Counted from the first letter of the stretch, positions 35,046 to 46,798 are shown. The stretch: DNA of 64,000 bases from Curtobacterium pusillum (GCF_007673235.1 NZ_VDZH01000004.1:62001-126000); one strand, 5' to 3'. Notes: a model not told the origin generated them from the sequence alone. Program-made: numbers and translations.

Positions 35046-35684
35046 TCAGAGCGAGTCGACCCAGTTGCGGAGCAGGCGGATGCCCGGCTCGCCCGACTTC
35101 TCGGGGTGGAACTGCGTGGCGGTGAGCGGGCCGTTCTCGACGGCGGCGACGAACCGCTGGCCGTGCTCGGCCCAGGTCAGGCGCGGCGCGCGGAACGGGC
35201 CGTACGCCTCGAGCGGGAAGTCGGTGACGCCGTAGGAGTGCACGAAGTAGAAGCGCTCGTCGTGGAGGCCGTCGAACAGCACCGAGTCCGCAGGGGCCTC
35301 GACCGTGTTCCAGCCCATGTGCGGCAGTACCTCGGCCTGGATCTCCTCGACCGTGCCCGGCCACTGCCCGAGCCCCTCGACGTCGACCCCGCGTTCGATG
35401 CCGCGCGAGAAGAGCACCTGCATGCCGACGCAGATGCCGAGCACCGGCCGGCCACCCGCGAGCCGGTGGTCGACGATCTCGCCGCCCCGCACGCCCTCGA
35501 GCTGGTCGATCACGGCCGCGAACGCTCCGACGCCGGGGACGAGCAGGCCGTCGGCGTTCAGTGCGGCCTGCTTGTCCGACGTCAGCGTGACGTCGGCGCC
35601 GGCGCGCTCCAGCGCCTTGGCCGCGGAGTGGACGTTGCCCGATCCGTAGTCCAGGACGACGACGTTCGGCCTCGCGCCCGTCAC
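35046..35684 (-). CDS. hisH: Imidazole glycerol phosphate synthase glutaminase subunit
   Basis: A 212-residue class I glutamine amidotransferase that supplies ammonia to HisF. The nucleophile motif is [10 protein letters not shown] with Cys near 83, and the His-Glu pair is in [10 protein letters not shown] near 193-197. The start is GTG, overlapping the hisB stop as GTGA. HisF is not in this window. Confidence 0.95.
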   Translation of the reverse strand: MTGARPNVVVLDYGSGNVHSAAKALERAGADVTLTSDKQAALNADGLLVPGVGAFAAVIDQLEGVRGGEIVDHRLAGGRPVLGICVGMQVLFSRGIERGVDVEGLGQWPGTVEEIQAEVLPHMGWNTVEAPADSVLFDGLHDERFYFVHSYGVTDFPLEAYGPFRAPRLTWAEHGQRFVAAVENGPLTATQFHPEKSGEPGIRLLRNWVDSL

Positions 35685-36283
35685 AGCTTCCCCTTGGTGG
35701 AGGGGATGCCGTCGACGCGCGGGTCGAGTTCGACCGCCTTGCGCATGGCCCGGGCGAACGCCTTGAACTCGGCCTCGGCGATGTGGTGCGGGTCACGGCC
35801 CTCGAGGAGCCGCACGTGCACGGTGATCCCGGCGTTGAAGGTGATCGCCTCGAACACGTGACGGACCATCGATCCGGTGAAGTGTCCGCCGATGCGGTGG
35901 AACTCGAAGCCGGCGGGTTCACCCGTGTGCACGAGGAACGGACGGCCCGAGACGTCGACGACCGCCTGCGCCAGTGCCTCGTCGAGGGGCACGAGGGCGT
36001 CGCCGTAGCGGCCGATCCCCGACCGGTCGCCGAGGGCCTGCTTGAGCGCCTGTCCGAGCACGATGCCGGTGTCCTCGACCGTGTGGTGCACGTCGATGTG
36101 GGTGTCGCCGGACGACCGCACGCGGAGGTCGATCAGGGAGTGCTTGCTGAACGCCGTCAGCATGTGGTCGAAGAACGGCACGCTCGTCGAGATGTCGGAC
36201 GTGCCGGTGCCGTCGAGGTCGAGCGCGAGTTCGATGCTCGACTCGCTCGTGCTCCGGCTGATCGTGGCGGTGCGCGCGGTCAT
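35681..36283 (-). CDS. hisB: Imidazoleglycerol-phosphate dehydratase
   Basis: A 200-residue enzyme of histidine synthesis (IGP to imidazole acetol phosphate). Repeats of the metal-binding motif are visible, including [16 protein letters not shown] [13 protein letters not shown] near 60-75 and [16 protein letters not shown] near 170-187. The monofunctional form is as in other actinobacteria. It overlaps hisC by four bases (ATGA) and hisH by four bases. Confidence 0.95.
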   Translation of the reverse strand: MTARTATISRSTSESSIELALDLDGTGTSDISTSVPFFDHMLTAFSKHSLIDLRVRSSGDTHIDVHHTVEDTGIVLGQALKQALGDRSGIGRYGDALVPLDEALAQAVVDVSGRPFLVHTGEPAGFEFHRIGGHFTGSMVRHVFEAITFNAGITVHVRLLEGRDPHHIAEAEFKAFARAMRKAVELDPRVDGIPSTKGKL

Positions 36284-37422
36284 GCTGCAACCCTAACCGG
36301 CGGCTGGTCGGCGGCGACGCGGCGCATGGCGTCGAGGAAGGCGGTCGTCTCCTCTTCCGTGCCCGCGCTCACACGGAGGTGGTTCGGGATGCCGAGGTCG
36401 CGCACGATGACGTCCTGGTCGAGCAGTGCCTCGAACGCCGCGTGCGGGTCCGCGACGCCGCCGAAGAGGACGAAGTTCGACCAGGTCTCGTAGGTGCGGT
36501 AGCCCATCGCCTGGAGTTCGGTGACCATCCGGTCGCGCTGCTGCTTGATGTCGTCGACCATCGCGAGCATCTCCGGGGCGTGCCGGAGCGCTGCGACCGC
36601 GGCCGCCTGGGTGAGGGCGGACAGGTGGTACGGCAGCCGGACCAGTCGGAACGCGTCGATCACGGCGGGGTGTGCGGCCATGTACCCGACGCGGGCACCG
36701 GCGAACGCGAACGCCTTGCTCATCGTGCGGGACACGACGAGGCGTTCCCGACCCGGCAGCAGGGTGAGCGCGCTCGGCACGTCGGTCGGCATGAACTCGG
36801 CGTAGGCCTCGTCCACCATCACGATGCCGTCGGTCGCGGCGTACGCGGCCTCGATGGTCTCGATCGGCAGCGGCGTGCCCGTCGGGTTGTTCGGCCCGCA
36901 CAGGAACACGATGTCGGGCTGGTGCTCGCGGATCGCCGCCACGACCGTCTCGGGCGAGATGCGGAACACGTCGTCACGCTGCGCCGGGATCCACGTGGTC
37001 CCGGTCCCCGAGGCGAGGATCGAGTGCATCGAGTACGTGGGCGGGAAGCCGAGCACCGTACGCCCGGGTCCGCCGAACGCCTGGAGCAGCTGCTGCAGGA
37101 CCTCGTTCGAGCCGTTCGCCGCCCAGATCTGCTCGGCGCTGATCGTCTGGCCGGTCCCGATTCCCTGGTCGGACCCGAGCCCGCGCTGGAGGTAGTCCGC
37201 CAGCGACTGTCGGAGCTCGGTGAACTCGCGATCGGGGTAGCGGTTCACGGTCGTGAGGGCCTGCCGAATTGACTCCACGATGTCCTCGGCGACGTCAGCC
37301 GGCACGGGATGCGTGTTCTCGTTGACGTTGAGCTGCACGCGCACGTGCTTCTGCGGAGCACCGTACGGGCTCTGCCCGCGCAGGTCGTCTCGGATCGGGA
37401 GGTCTTCGAGCGTGAATGCCAC
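36280..37422 (-). CDS. hisC: Histidinol-phosphate aminotransferase
   Basis: A 380-residue PLP enzyme (fold type I) converting imidazole acetol phosphate to histidinol phosphate. The PLP Lys is in [18 protein letters not shown] near 230-247, and NPTG is in [12 protein letters not shown]. The start is GTG with TACGAT (complement of 37429-37434) ending 6 bases upstream, so it is leaderless. hisC is the first gene of this operon; hisD is not next to it in this window. Confidence 0.94.
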   Translation of the reverse strand: MAFTLEDLPIRDDLRGQSPYGAPQKHVRVQLNVNENTHPVPADVAEDIVESIRQALTTVNRYPDREFTELRQSLADYLQRGLGSDQGIGTGQTISAEQIWAANGSNEVLQQLLQAFGGPGRTVLGFPPTYSMHSILASGTGTTWIPAQRDDVFRISPETVVAAIREHQPDIVFLCGPNNPTGTPLPIETIEAAYAATDGIVMVDEAYAEFMPTDVPSALTLLPGRERLVVSRTMSKAFAFAGARVGYMAAHPAVIDAFRLVRLPYHLSALTQAAAVAALRHAPEMLAMVDDIKQQRDRMVTELQAMGYRTYETWSNFVLFGGVADPHAAFEALLDQDVIVRDLGIPNHLRVSAGTEEETTAFLDAMRRVAADQPPVRVAA

Positions 37423-37523
37423 CGATCCATCGTAGGCCGCATGTGCACCACGGAGACCGGCCGTCCGGACGGTGCGCAGGCGTGCTGCTTCCGTCCGCCG
37501 CTCCCGCTCGGTTCTTCCGCCCG

Positions 37524-37892
37524 CTACTTGGCGGAGGTGTACTGCGCCGGGATCGCGATCTGCTCGCCCGCCTGCAGGCCGGAGCCGTCGAGTGCGTTCA
37601 GGCTGATGACGTCCTGCACGAAGTCGCGCGGGTCCGCGTTCGGAGCGGTCTCCTCCGCCAGCTGCCAGAGCGTCTCGCCCGGCTGGATGGTGACGGTGTC
37701 GAAGTGGACGTTCGCCTGGGTGTTGCCAGCGGACGCCTGCCCGCCGTTCAGCACCGCGAGGGCGACGACCAGGAGCAGGGGGATCGCGGCGAGCGTCGTG
37801 ATGACGAACCGCCCGCGGCGCGTGAGGCGCAGGCGCGTACGCACGGCGCGCGCCGTGGGGCGCTGGATGTCAGCGATGGCGATGGTGCTCAT
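37524..37892 (-). CDS. LysM membrane protein, likely SOS-induced cell division regulator
   Basis: A 122-residue protein with a basic cytoplasmic start, one transmembrane segment (about 30-50) and an extracytoplasmic LysM domain (about 65-115: VTIQPGETLWQLAEETAPNA, ending IAIPAQY). It is divergent from lexA, a position shared with M. tuberculosis Rv2719c (ChiZ) and analogous to Bacillus YneA and Corynebacterium DivS, which slow division after DNA damage. A LexA-type box lies 41 bases upstream of its start. The homology to these is by arrangement and domain, not by strong sequence identity. hisC lies upstream on the same strand. Confidence 0.82.
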   Translation of the reverse strand: MSTIAIADIQRPTARAVRTRLRLTRRGRFVITTLAAIPLLLVVALAVLNGGQASAGNTQANVHFDTVTIQPGETLWQLAEETAPNADPRDFVQDVISLNALDGSGLQAGEQIAIPAQYTSAK

Positions 37893-37933
37893 GTCGTTCT
37901 TGCCTTCCCGTTCGGGTGAACCGAAGTCCTGTA

Positions 37934-37949
37934 CCGAACATAGTTTCGA
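37934..37949. promoter_or_regulatory. LexA (SOS) box near the LysM gene
   Basis: CCGAACATAGTTTCGA matches the actinobacterial consensus TCGAAC-N4-GTTCGA at ten of twelve positions. It lies in the divergent region between the LysM gene and lexA. Confidence 0.75.
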
Positions 37950-38006
37950 ATGCGAGGTCGCACAAGTCCTGTCCGGAGATTTCTGGGGAGATTTCTGCCG
38001 ACACGC

Positions 38007-38022
38007 TCGAACAGGTGTTTGT
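38007..38022. promoter_or_regulatory. LexA (SOS) box near lexA
   Basis: TCGAACAGGTGTTTGT has a perfect left half-site and a right half with two mismatches. A weaker third site, TCGGATACTGTTTCGA at 38037-38052, overlaps a TACTGT -10 candidate (38042-38047) for lexA, consistent with autoregulation. Confidence 0.65.
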
Positions 38023-38129
38023 TCGGCGTGGGCCGGTCGGATACTGTTTCGATCGACTGGGACAAGTCAAACGGGGACCACCGACATTCCCGCGGGCACC
38101 GTCCCAGCACCGACGAAGGGCGAGACGAC

Positions 38130-38774
38130 GTGGCGGACGAACTGCGGGTCCAGAAGCCGCTGACGGCGAAGCAGCAGGCGATCCTCGACGCGATCCGTGC
38201 GTCGATCGCCAGCCGGGGCTACCCGCCGAGCATGCGCGAGATCGGCGACGCTGCCGGCCTGTCGTCGCTCTCCAGCGTCTCCCACCAGCTCGGGCAGCTC
38301 GAGCTCGGCGGCTGGATCCGCCGCGACCCGAACCGCCCCCGCGCGCTCGAGGTGCTGGTCGACGAGCCGACGCCGGACGTCGACGGCCCCGACGTCGACG
38401 CCACGACCCTCGTCCCGCTCGTCGGCCGCATCGCCGCCGGTGTGCCGATCACGGCCGAGCAGCACGTCGACGAGATCGTGCCGCTCCCGCGTCAGCTGGT
38501 CGGGACGGGCGACCTCTTCATGCTCAAGGTCGTGGGCGAGTCGATGATCGACGCCGCGATCTGCGATGGCGACTGGGTCGTCGTCCGCTCGCAGCAGACC
38601 GCGGAGAACGGGGACATCGTCGCCGCGATGCTCGACGAGGAAGCGACCGTCAAGGTCTTCCGGCAGCGCGACGGCCACACGTGGCTGCTCCCCCGCAACA
38701 CCGCGTTCGAACCGATCCTGGGCGACGCGGCCACCGTGCTCGGCAAGGTCGTGGCGGTCCTCCGCTCGATCTGA
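38130..38774 (+). CDS. lexA: LexA repressor
   Basis: A 214-residue SOS repressor with a winged helix N-terminal domain ([23 protein letters not shown]) and a C-terminal self-cleaving peptidase domain. Cleavage site is Ala103-Gly104 in RIAAGVPI, catalytic Ser138 in GESMIDAAI and Lys175 in EATVKVF. The GTG at 38130 has GAAGGG about 10 bases upstream; an upstream extension of the same frame to 37950 would span the operators. RecA-induced cleavage should derepress recA, lexA and the LysM gene. Confidence 0.95.
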   Translation: MADELRVQKPLTAKQQAILDAIRASIASRGYPPSMREIGDAAGLSSLSSVSHQLGQLELGGWIRRDPNRPRALEVLVDEPTPDVDGPDVDATTLVPLVGRIAAGVPITAEQHVDEIVPLPRQLVGTGDLFMLKVVGESMIDAAICDGDWVVVRSQQTAENGDIVAAMLDEEATVKVFRQRDGHTWLLPRNTAFEPILGDAATVLGKVVAVLRSI

Positions 38775-38792
38775 CCTGCGTCCCCATCGAGG

Positions 38793-38839
38793 GAGCAGCA
38801 ATCGTCGAGTCGAACGCGTCAACCCGACGATTCCTGCTC
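38793..38839. terminator. Hairpin of the GAGCAG-ATCGTCG family after lexA
   Basis: Arms at 38793-38810 and 38822-38839 match with two mismatches around an 11-base loop. Nearly identical to the structure at 2462. It lies between lexA and the convergent hflX. Confidence 0.6.
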
Positions 38840-38881
38840 ACTCGACGCCGTTGGCAGGCACGCGCTGGGTACGCCCCGCGG

Positions 38882-40417
38882 TCAGGACGCGACGGGCGCG
38901 ACCACGAACGGGTCGAGTTCCGCGACCTGCCGCTGGAACACCCGCACCTCGAGCCGGGTGCCGTCCTCGACGTAGTCGACCGACTCCACGGCGCCCGCGT
39001 CGTGCAGGGACGACACGAGGTCGCCCCGGTCGTACGGGATCACGACGGTCAGCGACACGTCGGGCTCGGGCAGGCGGGACTCGATCGCCTCGAGCAGGTC
39101 CTGGATGCCCTCACCGGTGCGCGCCGAGACGAACACGGCGTCCGGCACGAGGCCGACCAGCACGAGTCGCTGCGACTCGTCGATCAGGTCCGCCTTGTTG
39201 AACGCGACGATCTCCGGGATCTCCCGCGCACCGACGTCGCCGATGACCTCGCGCACGGTCGCCAGCTGCGCGACCGGGTCGGGGTGCGAGCCGTCGACGA
39301 CGTGCACGATGACGTCCGCCTCGCCCACTTCCTCCAGCGTGGAGCGGAAGGCCTCCACGAGCTGGTGCGGCAGGTTGCGCACGAAACCGACGGTGTCGAC
39401 GAAGGTGAACTCGCGGCCCTTGGCGCTCTCGGTCCGGCGGACCGTGGCGTCCAGAGTCGCGAAGAGCTGGTTCTGGACGAGCACGCCCGCGCTCGTCAGC
39501 CGGTTCAGCAGCGAGGACTTGCCGGCGTTGGTGTAGCCAGCGATCGCGACGCTCGGCACGTCGTTGCGGTGCCGGTCGGCTCGCTTCGCCTCGCGTGCGG
39601 GACGGAAGCCGGCGATCTGCCGTCGGAGCTTCGACATCCGGGTGTGGATGCGACGTCGGTCGAGCTCGATCTTCGTTTCACCGGGACCACGGGAACCCAT
39701 GCCGGCGCCGCCGGAGACCTGACCACCGGCCTGGCGGGACATCGACTCACCCCAGCCACGGAGTCGCGGCAGGAGGTACTCGAGCTGCGCCAGTTCGACC
39801 TGCGCCTTGCCCTCGCGGCTCTTGGCGTGCTGGCTGAAGATGTCGAGGATCACGGCCGTCCGGTCGATGACCTTGACCTTGACGACGTCCTCGAGCGCAC
39901 GACGCTGGGACGGCGCGAGTTCGGTGTCGGCGATGACCGTGTCGGCGCCGGTCGCCTTGACGACCATCGCGAGTTCCTCGGCCTTGCCCTTGCCGAGGTA
40001 GGTGGAGGGGTCCGGGTTCGGCCGGCGCTGCAGCAGCCCGTCGAGCACCACGGCGCCCGCCGTCTCGGCGAGGGCAGCGAGTTCGCGCAGGGAGTTCTCG
40101 GCGTCGGAGGCGTCGCCGTGCGGGTAGACGCCGATCAGGACGACCTGTTCGAGCCGGAGCTGCCGGTACTCGACCTCGGTGACGTCCTCGAGTTCGGTGG
40201 AGAGGCCGGCGACGCGTCGGAGGGCCGCGCGGTCCTCGCGGTCGTACTGGTCGCCGTCGCCGTTCCAGCCGCGGTCGTCGACCGATCGGGTCTGGATCGC
40301 CTGCGCCGGTGCGAACACGGACGAGGCCGCGCGGGAGTCCGCGTTGCGCAGGACCCGTTCGACGACACCGGCAGCGCTGTCGTCGTTGATCTGGTCGTTC
40401 TGGTGGGTATCCGTCAT
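38882..40417 (-). CDS. hflX: GTPase HflX
   Basis: A 511-residue ribosome-associated GTPase that rescues or splits stressed ribosomes. The N-terminal HflX domain contains YLGKGKAEELAMVV and ELAPSQRRALEDVV; the G domain has GYTNAGKSSLLNRL, DTVGFVRNLPHQLVEAF and NKADLID. ATG at 40417; TACCCT (complement of 40427-40432) ends 9 bases before it. It is divergent from the methyltransferase by 61 bases, so the two promoters are close. Confidence 0.94.
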   Translation of the reverse strand: MTDTHQNDQINDDSAAGVVERVLRNADSRAASSVFAPAQAIQTRSVDDRGWNGDGDQYDREDRAALRRVAGLSTELEDVTEVEYRQLRLEQVVLIGVYPHGDASDAENSLRELAALAETAGAVVLDGLLQRRPNPDPSTYLGKGKAEELAMVVKATGADTVIADTELAPSQRRALEDVVKVKVIDRTAVILDIFSQHAKSREGKAQVELAQLEYLLPRLRGWGESMSRQAGGQVSGGAGMGSRGPGETKIELDRRRIHTRMSKLRRQIAGFRPAREAKRADRHRNDVPSVAIAGYTNAGKSSLLNRLTSAGVLVQNQLFATLDATVRRTESAKGREFTFVDTVGFVRNLPHQLVEAFRSTLEEVGEADVIVHVVDGSHPDPVAQLATVREVIGDVGAREIPEIVAFNKADLIDESQRLVLVGLVPDAVFVSARTGEGIQDLLEAIESRLPEPDVSLTVVIPYDRGDLVSSLHDAGAVESVDYVEDGTRLEVRVFQRQVAELDPFVVAPVAS

Positions 40418-40478
40418 CCTGTGCACAGGGTACCTCCGCGCGGCCCGGGACACACGGGCTTCCCGGTACGGTTCATCC

Positions 40479-41108
40479 ATGGCGAACGACCACTACTTCT
40501 CCGCGAGCCCGACGTCGGACGCCCGCGAACGGCAGATCCAGGTCACCCTCGCCGGTCGGGCGCTCACGCTCACCACCGCGGCAGGGGTCTTCAGCCCGGA
40601 CGGCCTCGACCGCGGCACCCGGGTCCTGCTCGGTTCCGTGCCGCCGCCCGCCCACGACGGCGCGCTGCTCGACGTCGGCTGCGGCTGGGGTCCGATCGCG
40701 ATCACGATGGCCCTCGAGTCCCCCGACGCGCAGGTCTGGGGCGTCGACGTCAACGAGCGGGTCCTCGGGCTGGCCCGCGCGAACGCCGAGGCCGCCGGCA
40801 CCGAGAACGTCTCTGTCGCGCTGCCCGACGACGTCCCGGCCGACCTGCGCTTCCGGACGATCTGGTCGAACCCCCCGATCCGCGTCGGCAAGGACGAGCT
40901 GCACCAGATCCTGCTGACGTGGCTCCCGCGGCTCGAGGTCGGCGGCGACGCCTGGCTCGTCGTCTCGAAGGACCTCGGTGGCGACTCGCTGCAGCGGTGG
41001 CTCGACGACACCCTCGACGCGGGCTTCCACGTGGCGCGGGCGACGACGGACAAGGGCTTCCGCGTGCTGCGGGTGCACCGCACAGCCGAAGCGATCGCGA
41101 CCGACTAG
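40479..41108 (+). CDS. RsmC-type SAM-dependent methyltransferase
   Basis: A 209-residue class I methyltransferase of the MTS/RsmC domain type. SAM binding is by LLDVGCGWGPIAITMALE (about 65-82). The base-methylation motif NPPI (in IWSNPPIRVGK near 130-140) replaces the more usual NPPF, as in other small methyltransferases of rRNA or DNA guanine/adenine. TACGGT at 40467-40472 ends 6 bases before the ATG, so it is leaderless. Substrate, probably rRNA, is inferred. It is convergent with dapF. Confidence 0.78.
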   Translation: MANDHYFSASPTSDARERQIQVTLAGRALTLTTAAGVFSPDGLDRGTRVLLGSVPPPAHDGALLDVGCGWGPIAITMALESPDAQVWGVDVNERVLGLARANAEAAGTENVSVALPDDVPADLRFRTIWSNPPIRVGKDELHQILLTWLPRLEVGGDAWLVVSKDLGGDSLQRWLDDTLDAGFHVARATTDKGFRVLRVHRTAEAIATD

Positions 41109-41133
41109 GACCCGGCCAGGGCCGGGATGCGGT

Positions 41134-41185
41134 CTGGAGGCACGACCAGCGTCACCGACGTCGGCACGGTGATCCGTGCCTCCAG
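41134..41185. terminator. GGAGGC...GCCTCC hairpin between convergent genes
   Basis: CTGGAGGCACG (41134-41144) and CGTGCCTCCAG (41175-41185) are perfect 11-base arms with a 30-base loop, between the methyltransferase and dapF. Confidence 0.62.
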
Positions 41186-41204
41186 TCCGACGACCGCGGT
41201 CGGG

Positions 41205-42095
41205 TCAGACCGTCAGGTCACCCGAGAAGACGAGTTCCGCCGGACCGGACAACGAGACGTGCTCGCCGTCCTCCGCCGCGAACATGCGCACGGTGACGAC
41301 GCCGCCGGGGACGCGGACGCGCCACGTGTCGGGCGCGCCGTTGCCGGCCCAGTACCGCGTCGCGAGCGCCGCGGCGACCGCGCCGGTGCCGCACGACAAC
41401 GTCTCGCCGCTGCCGCGTTCGTGCACGCGCATCGTGATCTGCCCGACGCCGTCCTGGACGAGGGGGTCGCCGGGCAGGACGAACTCGACGTTCGCCCCCG
41501 CGGCCGGCGCCGGGTCGAGGACGGGCACGTAGGTGAGGTCGACGTCCGCGAGCTCGTCGTCGGTCGCGAGGGCGACGACCACGTGCGGGTTGCCCACGTC
41601 GATGCCGAGGCCGGGGCGCGCACGGTCGAGGTTCTTCGCGCGGACGAGGACGTCGTCCGACCCACCGCCCTCGATGCCGAGACCCCAGCGGCCGAGATCG
41701 GCTGCGAAGCCGTTGGTCGTGCGCTGGATGTCGACCAGGCCCTTGCGGCTGCCGACCGTCAGGGTCTCCCCCGGCGCGAGCTCGACGAGGCCGGACTCGG
41801 TGAGGTAGCGCGCGAACACGCGGATGCCGTTGCCGCACATCTCCGCGACGGTGCCGTCGGCGTTGTGGTAGTCCATGAACCAGGCCGCGGCGGGGTCCTC
41901 TGCCAGGAGCGCCTGCCCCTCCGGCAACGACTCGGACCGGACCGCGCGGATGACGCCGTCGCCGCCCACGCCGAAGCGCCGGTCCGCGATCGCACGGATC
42001 CGCTCGGGGGTCAGGTCGACCGTGGCGTCGGGGTCGGCGAACAGGACGAAGTCGTTGCCGGTCCCCTGGCCCTTGGTGAAGTGCAGCTCGGTCAC
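41205..42095 (-). CDS. dapF: Diaminopimelate epimerase
   Basis: A 296-residue cofactor-independent racemase giving meso-diaminopimelate for lysine and peptidoglycan. The two catalytic cysteines are in [12 protein letters not shown] (Cys87) and [11 protein letters not shown] (near 231). The GTG start overlaps the miaA stop as GTGA, so miaA-dapF is one unit. Confidence 0.95.
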   Translation of the reverse strand: MTELHFTKGQGTGNDFVLFADPDATVDLTPERIRAIADRRFGVGGDGVIRAVRSESLPEGQALLAEDPAAAWFMDYHNADGTVAEMCGNGIRVFARYLTESGLVELAPGETLTVGSRKGLVDIQRTTNGFAADLGRWGLGIEGGGSDDVLVRAKNLDRARPGLGIDVGNPHVVVALATDDELADVDLTYVPVLDPAPAAGANVEFVLPGDPLVQDGVGQITMRVHERGSGETLSCGTGAVAAALATRYWAGNGAPDTWRVRVPGGVVTVRMFAAEDGEHVSLSGPAELVFSGDLTV

Positions 42096-43147
42096 GGGAC
42101 GATCCTACGGGCCGTCTCGGTGAGTGCCGTCCGGTCGGCTCCGGTGACGTCGAGCACCTCGGCGTCGGCGTAGCGGCGGAACCAGGACACCTGGCGTCGC
42201 GCGTACTTGCGGGTTGCGATGCCCGTGGCCTCGACGGCCTGCGCGACGGTGGACTCGCCCCGCAGCACCTCGAGCGCCTGCGCGTACCCGATCGCGGCCC
42301 GTGCCGTCCTCCCGCGTTCCAGACCCTGATCACGCAGGGCGTCGACCTCGTCGACCAGACCGTCCGCGAACATGCGCGCTGCGCGCTCGTGCAGGCCGGC
42401 GATGAGCTGCTGCCGTTCACGGTGCAGGTGCAGGATCCGAGCTGGTCGCCAGGTGCGGGGCGCGGACGGGAGGCTCGGGGTGACGACCTCGGATCGGCTC
42501 GCGATCTCCAGGGCGCGGATCAACCGCCGTGGGTTGCGTGCGTCGATCGTCGCTGCGGCAGTCGGGTCGAGGGCCCGGAGCCGCTCGAGCAGGATGCCGG
42601 GGCCGAGCTCGTCGTGCTCTCGTTCGAGCTGTGCCCGGAGTTCGGGGTCGGTGCCGGGGAACGCGAGGTCGAACAGCACCGCCGACACGTACAGGCCACT
42701 GCCGCCGACGAGGATCGCGACGCCGCCGCGCCCGTGGATCGCGTCGATCTCGGCTCGGGCGTCGCGTTGGTACGCGGCAACGCTCGCCTCGTCCGTGACG
42801 TCGAGCACGTCGAGCTGGTGGTGCGGGACACCCCGACGTTCCGCGACGGTGAGCTTCGCGGTCCCGATGTCCATGCCGCGGTACAGCTGCATGGCGTCGG
42901 CGTTGACGATCTCCGCCGGGCGTCCGGATGCCCGCAGCCGTTCCGCCAGCGCGATCCCGAGGTCGGACTTGCCGGTGCCGGTGGCGCCGACGACGGCGAT
43001 CAGGTCGGCGTCGGTGGCCGCGGTGGCGCCGTCGGCGTCGGTGGCCGCCGTGGCGCCATCGGCGTCGGTGGCCGCCGCGTCGCTGTCGGCGTCGGCGCCC
43101 GTCGCGTCGGTGTGGGCGTCGCCGGGCCCGCGGTCAGCGGCCGACAC
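42092..43147 (-). CDS. miaA: tRNA dimethylallyltransferase with a repetitive N-terminus
   Basis: A 351-residue enzyme that adds an isopentenyl group to A37 of UNN-reading tRNAs. The P-loop is [13 protein letters not shown], with [13 protein letters not shown] [11 protein letters not shown] and DAxNPRRL. A Thr/Ala/Asp-rich extension of about 50 residues, built from nine-residue units, precedes the P-loop and is unusual for MiaA. The likely GTG start at 43147 overlaps the miaB stop by 14 bases. miaB supplies the next tRNA A37 modification (2-methylthiolation). Confidence 0.9.
   Translation of the reverse strand: MSAADRGPGDAHTDATGADADSDAAATDADGATAATDADGATAATDADLIAVVGATGTGKSDLGIALAERLRASGRPAEIVNADAMQLYRGMDIGTAKLTVAERRGVPHHQLDVLDVTDEASVAAYQRDARAEIDAIHGRGGVAILVGGSGLYVSAVLFDLAFPGTDPELRAQLEREHDELGPGILLERLRALDPTAAATIDARNPRRLIRALEIASRSEVVTPSLPSAPRTWRPARILHLHRERQQLIAGLHERAARMFADGLVDEVDALRDQGLERGRTARAAIGYAQALEVLRGESTVAQAVEATGIATRKYARRQVSWFRRYADAEVLDVTGADRTALTETARRIVP
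43004..43110. repeat. 27-base tandem repeat in the miaA 5' end
   Basis: Units at 43004-43030, 43031-43057 and 43058-43084, plus a partial copy to 43110, encode the Thr/Ala/Asp repeats of the miaA N-terminal extension on the minus strand. The unit is a multiple of three, so the frame would survive copy-number change. Confidence 0.8.
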
Positions 43148-44627
43148 GGAGCGTGGGCAGGCCGAGCGAGACCGCGCGGGGGCCGTCGGCGGGGGCGGCC
43201 GGTGTCGGCACGCCACAGCTCTCCGCCTGCGCGCGGTCCCAGGCGTCGCCGGCGCGGGTGCGGCGGATCGACAGCGGCCCGGCGTTGTCGGCGATGAGGA
43301 AGTGCGGCGCGGAGCGGGTGACCTCGACCGTCACGACGTCGCCGGGCCGCGGCACGGCGGACCCCTCCGGCACGGCGAAGTGCACGAGTCGGGAGTCCTC
43401 GGCGCGGCCGGACAGCCGGTGGGTCGTGTCGTCCTTCTTGCCCTCGCCCGTCGCGACGAGCACCTCGATGCGTCGGCCGACCTGGGCGGCGTTCTCCTCC
43501 GCCGTGATGCGCTCCTGCAGCGCGACGAGTCGCTCGTAGCGCTGCTGCACGACCTGCTTCGGCAGCTGGTCGTCCATCGTCGCCGCGGGCGTACCGGGGC
43601 GGATGGAGTACTGGAAGGTGAACGCGGAGGCGAACCGAGCCTGCTCGACGACGCGCAGGGTGTCCTCGAAGTCCTGCTCGGTCTCGCCGGGGAACCCGAC
43701 GATGATGTCCGTGGAGATCGCCGCGTGCGGGATCTTCGCGCGCACCCGGTCGAGGATGCCGAGGAACCGCTCGCTCCGGTAGCTCCGACGCATCGCCTTG
43801 AGCACCCGGTCCGACCCGGACTGCAGCGGCATGTGCAGCTGCGGCATAACGTTCGGGGTCTCGGCCATCGCGTCGATGACGTCGTCGGTGAAGGCCGCCG
43901 GGTGCGGGCTGGTGAACCGGACACGCTCGAGGCCCTCGATCTGCCCGGTGGCCCGCAGGAGCTTGCCGAACGCCTGCCGGTCACCGAACTCGACCCCGTA
44001 CGAGTTGACGTTCTGACCGAGCAGGGTGACCTCGATCGCCCCGTCGTCGACGAGCGCCTGGATCTCGGCGAGGACGTCACCGGGGCGGCGGTCCTTCTCC
44101 TTCCCGCGGAGCGACGGGACGATGCAGAACGTGCACGTGTTGTTGCAGCCGACGGAGATCGACACCCAGCCGCTGAGCGTCGAGTCCCGCTTGGTCGGGA
44201 GGGTCGACGGGAAGACGTCGAGCGCCTCGAGGATCTCGATCTGCGCCTCGTCGTTGTGCCGCGCTCGCTCGAGGAGGGTCGGCAGCGACCCCATGTTGTG
44301 CGTGCCGAACACGACGTCGACCCACGGCGCCTTCTCGAGGATGACGTTCTTGTCCTTCTGCGCCAGGCACCCGCCGACCGCGATCTGCATGCCGGGGCGC
44401 TCGCGCTTGATGCCCGCGAGCTGCCCGAGGTTGCCGTACAGCCGGTTGTCGGCGTTCTCGCGCACGGCGCACGTGTTGATGACGACCACGTCGGCCTGGT
44501 CACCGTCGGCCATGACGTACCCGGCGGCCTGGAGCGAGCCGCTCAGACGCTCGGAGTCGTGCACGTTCATCTGGCACCCGTAGGTGCGGACTTCGTAGGT
44601 GCGGGGGCGCGCTGCGACGGTGGCCAT
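43134..44627 (-). CDS. miaB: tRNA methylthiotransferase MiaB
   Basis: A 497-residue radical-SAM enzyme that converts i6A37 to ms2i6A37. The N-terminal UPF0004 domain opens [14 protein letters not shown], the radical SAM motif is [15 protein letters not shown] with three cysteines, and the TRAM domain ends the protein. ATG at 44627; TACACT (complement of 44637-44642) ends 9 bases upstream, giving it its own near-leaderless promoter in the 37-base gap after recX. The final 40 residues are Pro/Ala rich. Confidence 0.95.
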   Translation of the reverse strand: MATVAARPRTYEVRTYGCQMNVHDSERLSGSLQAAGYVMADGDQADVVVINTCAVRENADNRLYGNLGQLAGIKRERPGMQIAVGGCLAQKDKNVILEKAPWVDVVFGTHNMGSLPTLLERARHNDEAQIEILEALDVFPSTLPTKRDSTLSGWVSISVGCNNTCTFCIVPSLRGKEKDRRPGDVLAEIQALVDDGAIEVTLLGQNVNSYGVEFGDRQAFGKLLRATGQIEGLERVRFTSPHPAAFTDDVIDAMAETPNVMPQLHMPLQSGSDRVLKAMRRSYRSERFLGILDRVRAKIPHAAISTDIIVGFPGETEQDFEDTLRVVEQARFASAFTFQYSIRPGTPAATMDDQLPKQVVQQRYERLVALQERITAEENAAQVGRRIEVLVATGEGKKDDTTHRLSGRAEDSRLVHFAVPEGSAVPRPGDVVTVEVTRSAPHFLIADNAGPLSIRRTRAGDAWDRAQAESCGVPTPAAPADGPRAVSLGLPTLRVGR

Positions 44628-44664
44628 GGTCGTCCCAGTGTAAATCCGCCGGAGCGCGCCTCGG

Positions 44665-45521
44665 CTACTCGAAGCGGACGGAGCCGCGGGGGCCACGGGG
44701 ACCCCGACCGCCGCCGTCGAGCGCACGCTCCACCGCGATGCGGACGACACCGCCGTTGTAGCCCTTGCGCATCAGGAAGCCCGACAGGCGACGTTCCGCG
44801 GTCGCTCGGTCCAGCCCGCGGAGCTGTCCCGCACGCTTCTCGGCGAGCTCGATCGCGCGGACGAACTCGTCGTCTTCGTCATCGGCCGCTGCCTCGAGCG
44901 CAGCGTCGATCGCCGCCTGGTCGATCCCGCGGCGACGGAGTTCCGCCACCACGCCCTGACGACCGAGGCCCTTCCGGTCGTGCAGACGGTCGACGAGGTC
45001 GGTCGCCAGCGCGACGTCGTCCAGCAGGCCCACACGGGTGAGCCGCTCGACCTCGTGCTCGACGACCTCAGGGTCGAGGTCGTTCTTCGTCAGCATCGTC
45101 CGGAGCTCGGACTCGCTCACACCCTTGCGCCCGAGAGCCCGCATGCTGAGCCGTTCGGCATCGGCGCGTTGCTCGTCGATCGGGCGCGGTGCATCGACCG
45201 GGTCGATCTCCGCCCCGCCGTCGATCGCGAACACCGAGGCGGTGGTGGCGTCGGCGGTGTGGTCGTCGTCGTAGCCGTCCTGCTCCGCCCGGGCACTGCG
45301 TCCGGAGCCGTCCCCGACCACCGGCTGCAGCCACTCGGCCTGCGCTCGCGCCCCTTGGATCGGAAGCGGGATCGGGGCGTCCGCGTCCGCAGCGATGTCG
45401 CTCTCGTTGTCAGGAGCAGGAGCGTCCGTTTCGGGAGCTGGAGCTGGAGCGACGCGACGGGACCGCGCACCGAACAGATCGGTGACCGGTGCGAGGCCCG
45501 CGTCGTCGTCGTGGTCGGTCG

Positions 45522-45525
<4 letters not shown>
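44665..45525 (-). CDS. recX: Regulatory protein RecX
   Basis: A 286-residue RecA modulator. The C-terminal 150 residues are the recognisable three-helix RecX repeats ([51 protein letters not shown]). The N-terminal 115 residues are an acidic, Ala/Asp/Pro-rich extension, much longer than in standard RecX. GTG start overlaps the recA stop as GTGA, so it is translationally coupled to recA. Confidence 0.93.
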
Positions 45526-46589
<1,064 letters not shown>

Positions 46590-46798
46590 GGGGTGCTCCT
46601 TCGTGCTCGGTGTCGGCCGCCTGTAGGCTGTCGCGTCCACCCCGGCCGGTGGTGCAGGGCCGGTGTCTCAGCGACAAGGCTTCGGGCTGTTCCCGATGAC
46701 CTCGAACCTAGAGCGGGCCACCGACATCACTGCCGCCGGCCGCGCGATCTGTGGACGAAGTCCTCGTACAGCGCCGATGTGGAGGAAAGTACCACCGA

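Noticed and set aside
37950..38129. Upstream in-frame extension of lexA
   Set aside because: It would translate the SOS boxes and promoter and adds no recognised domain.
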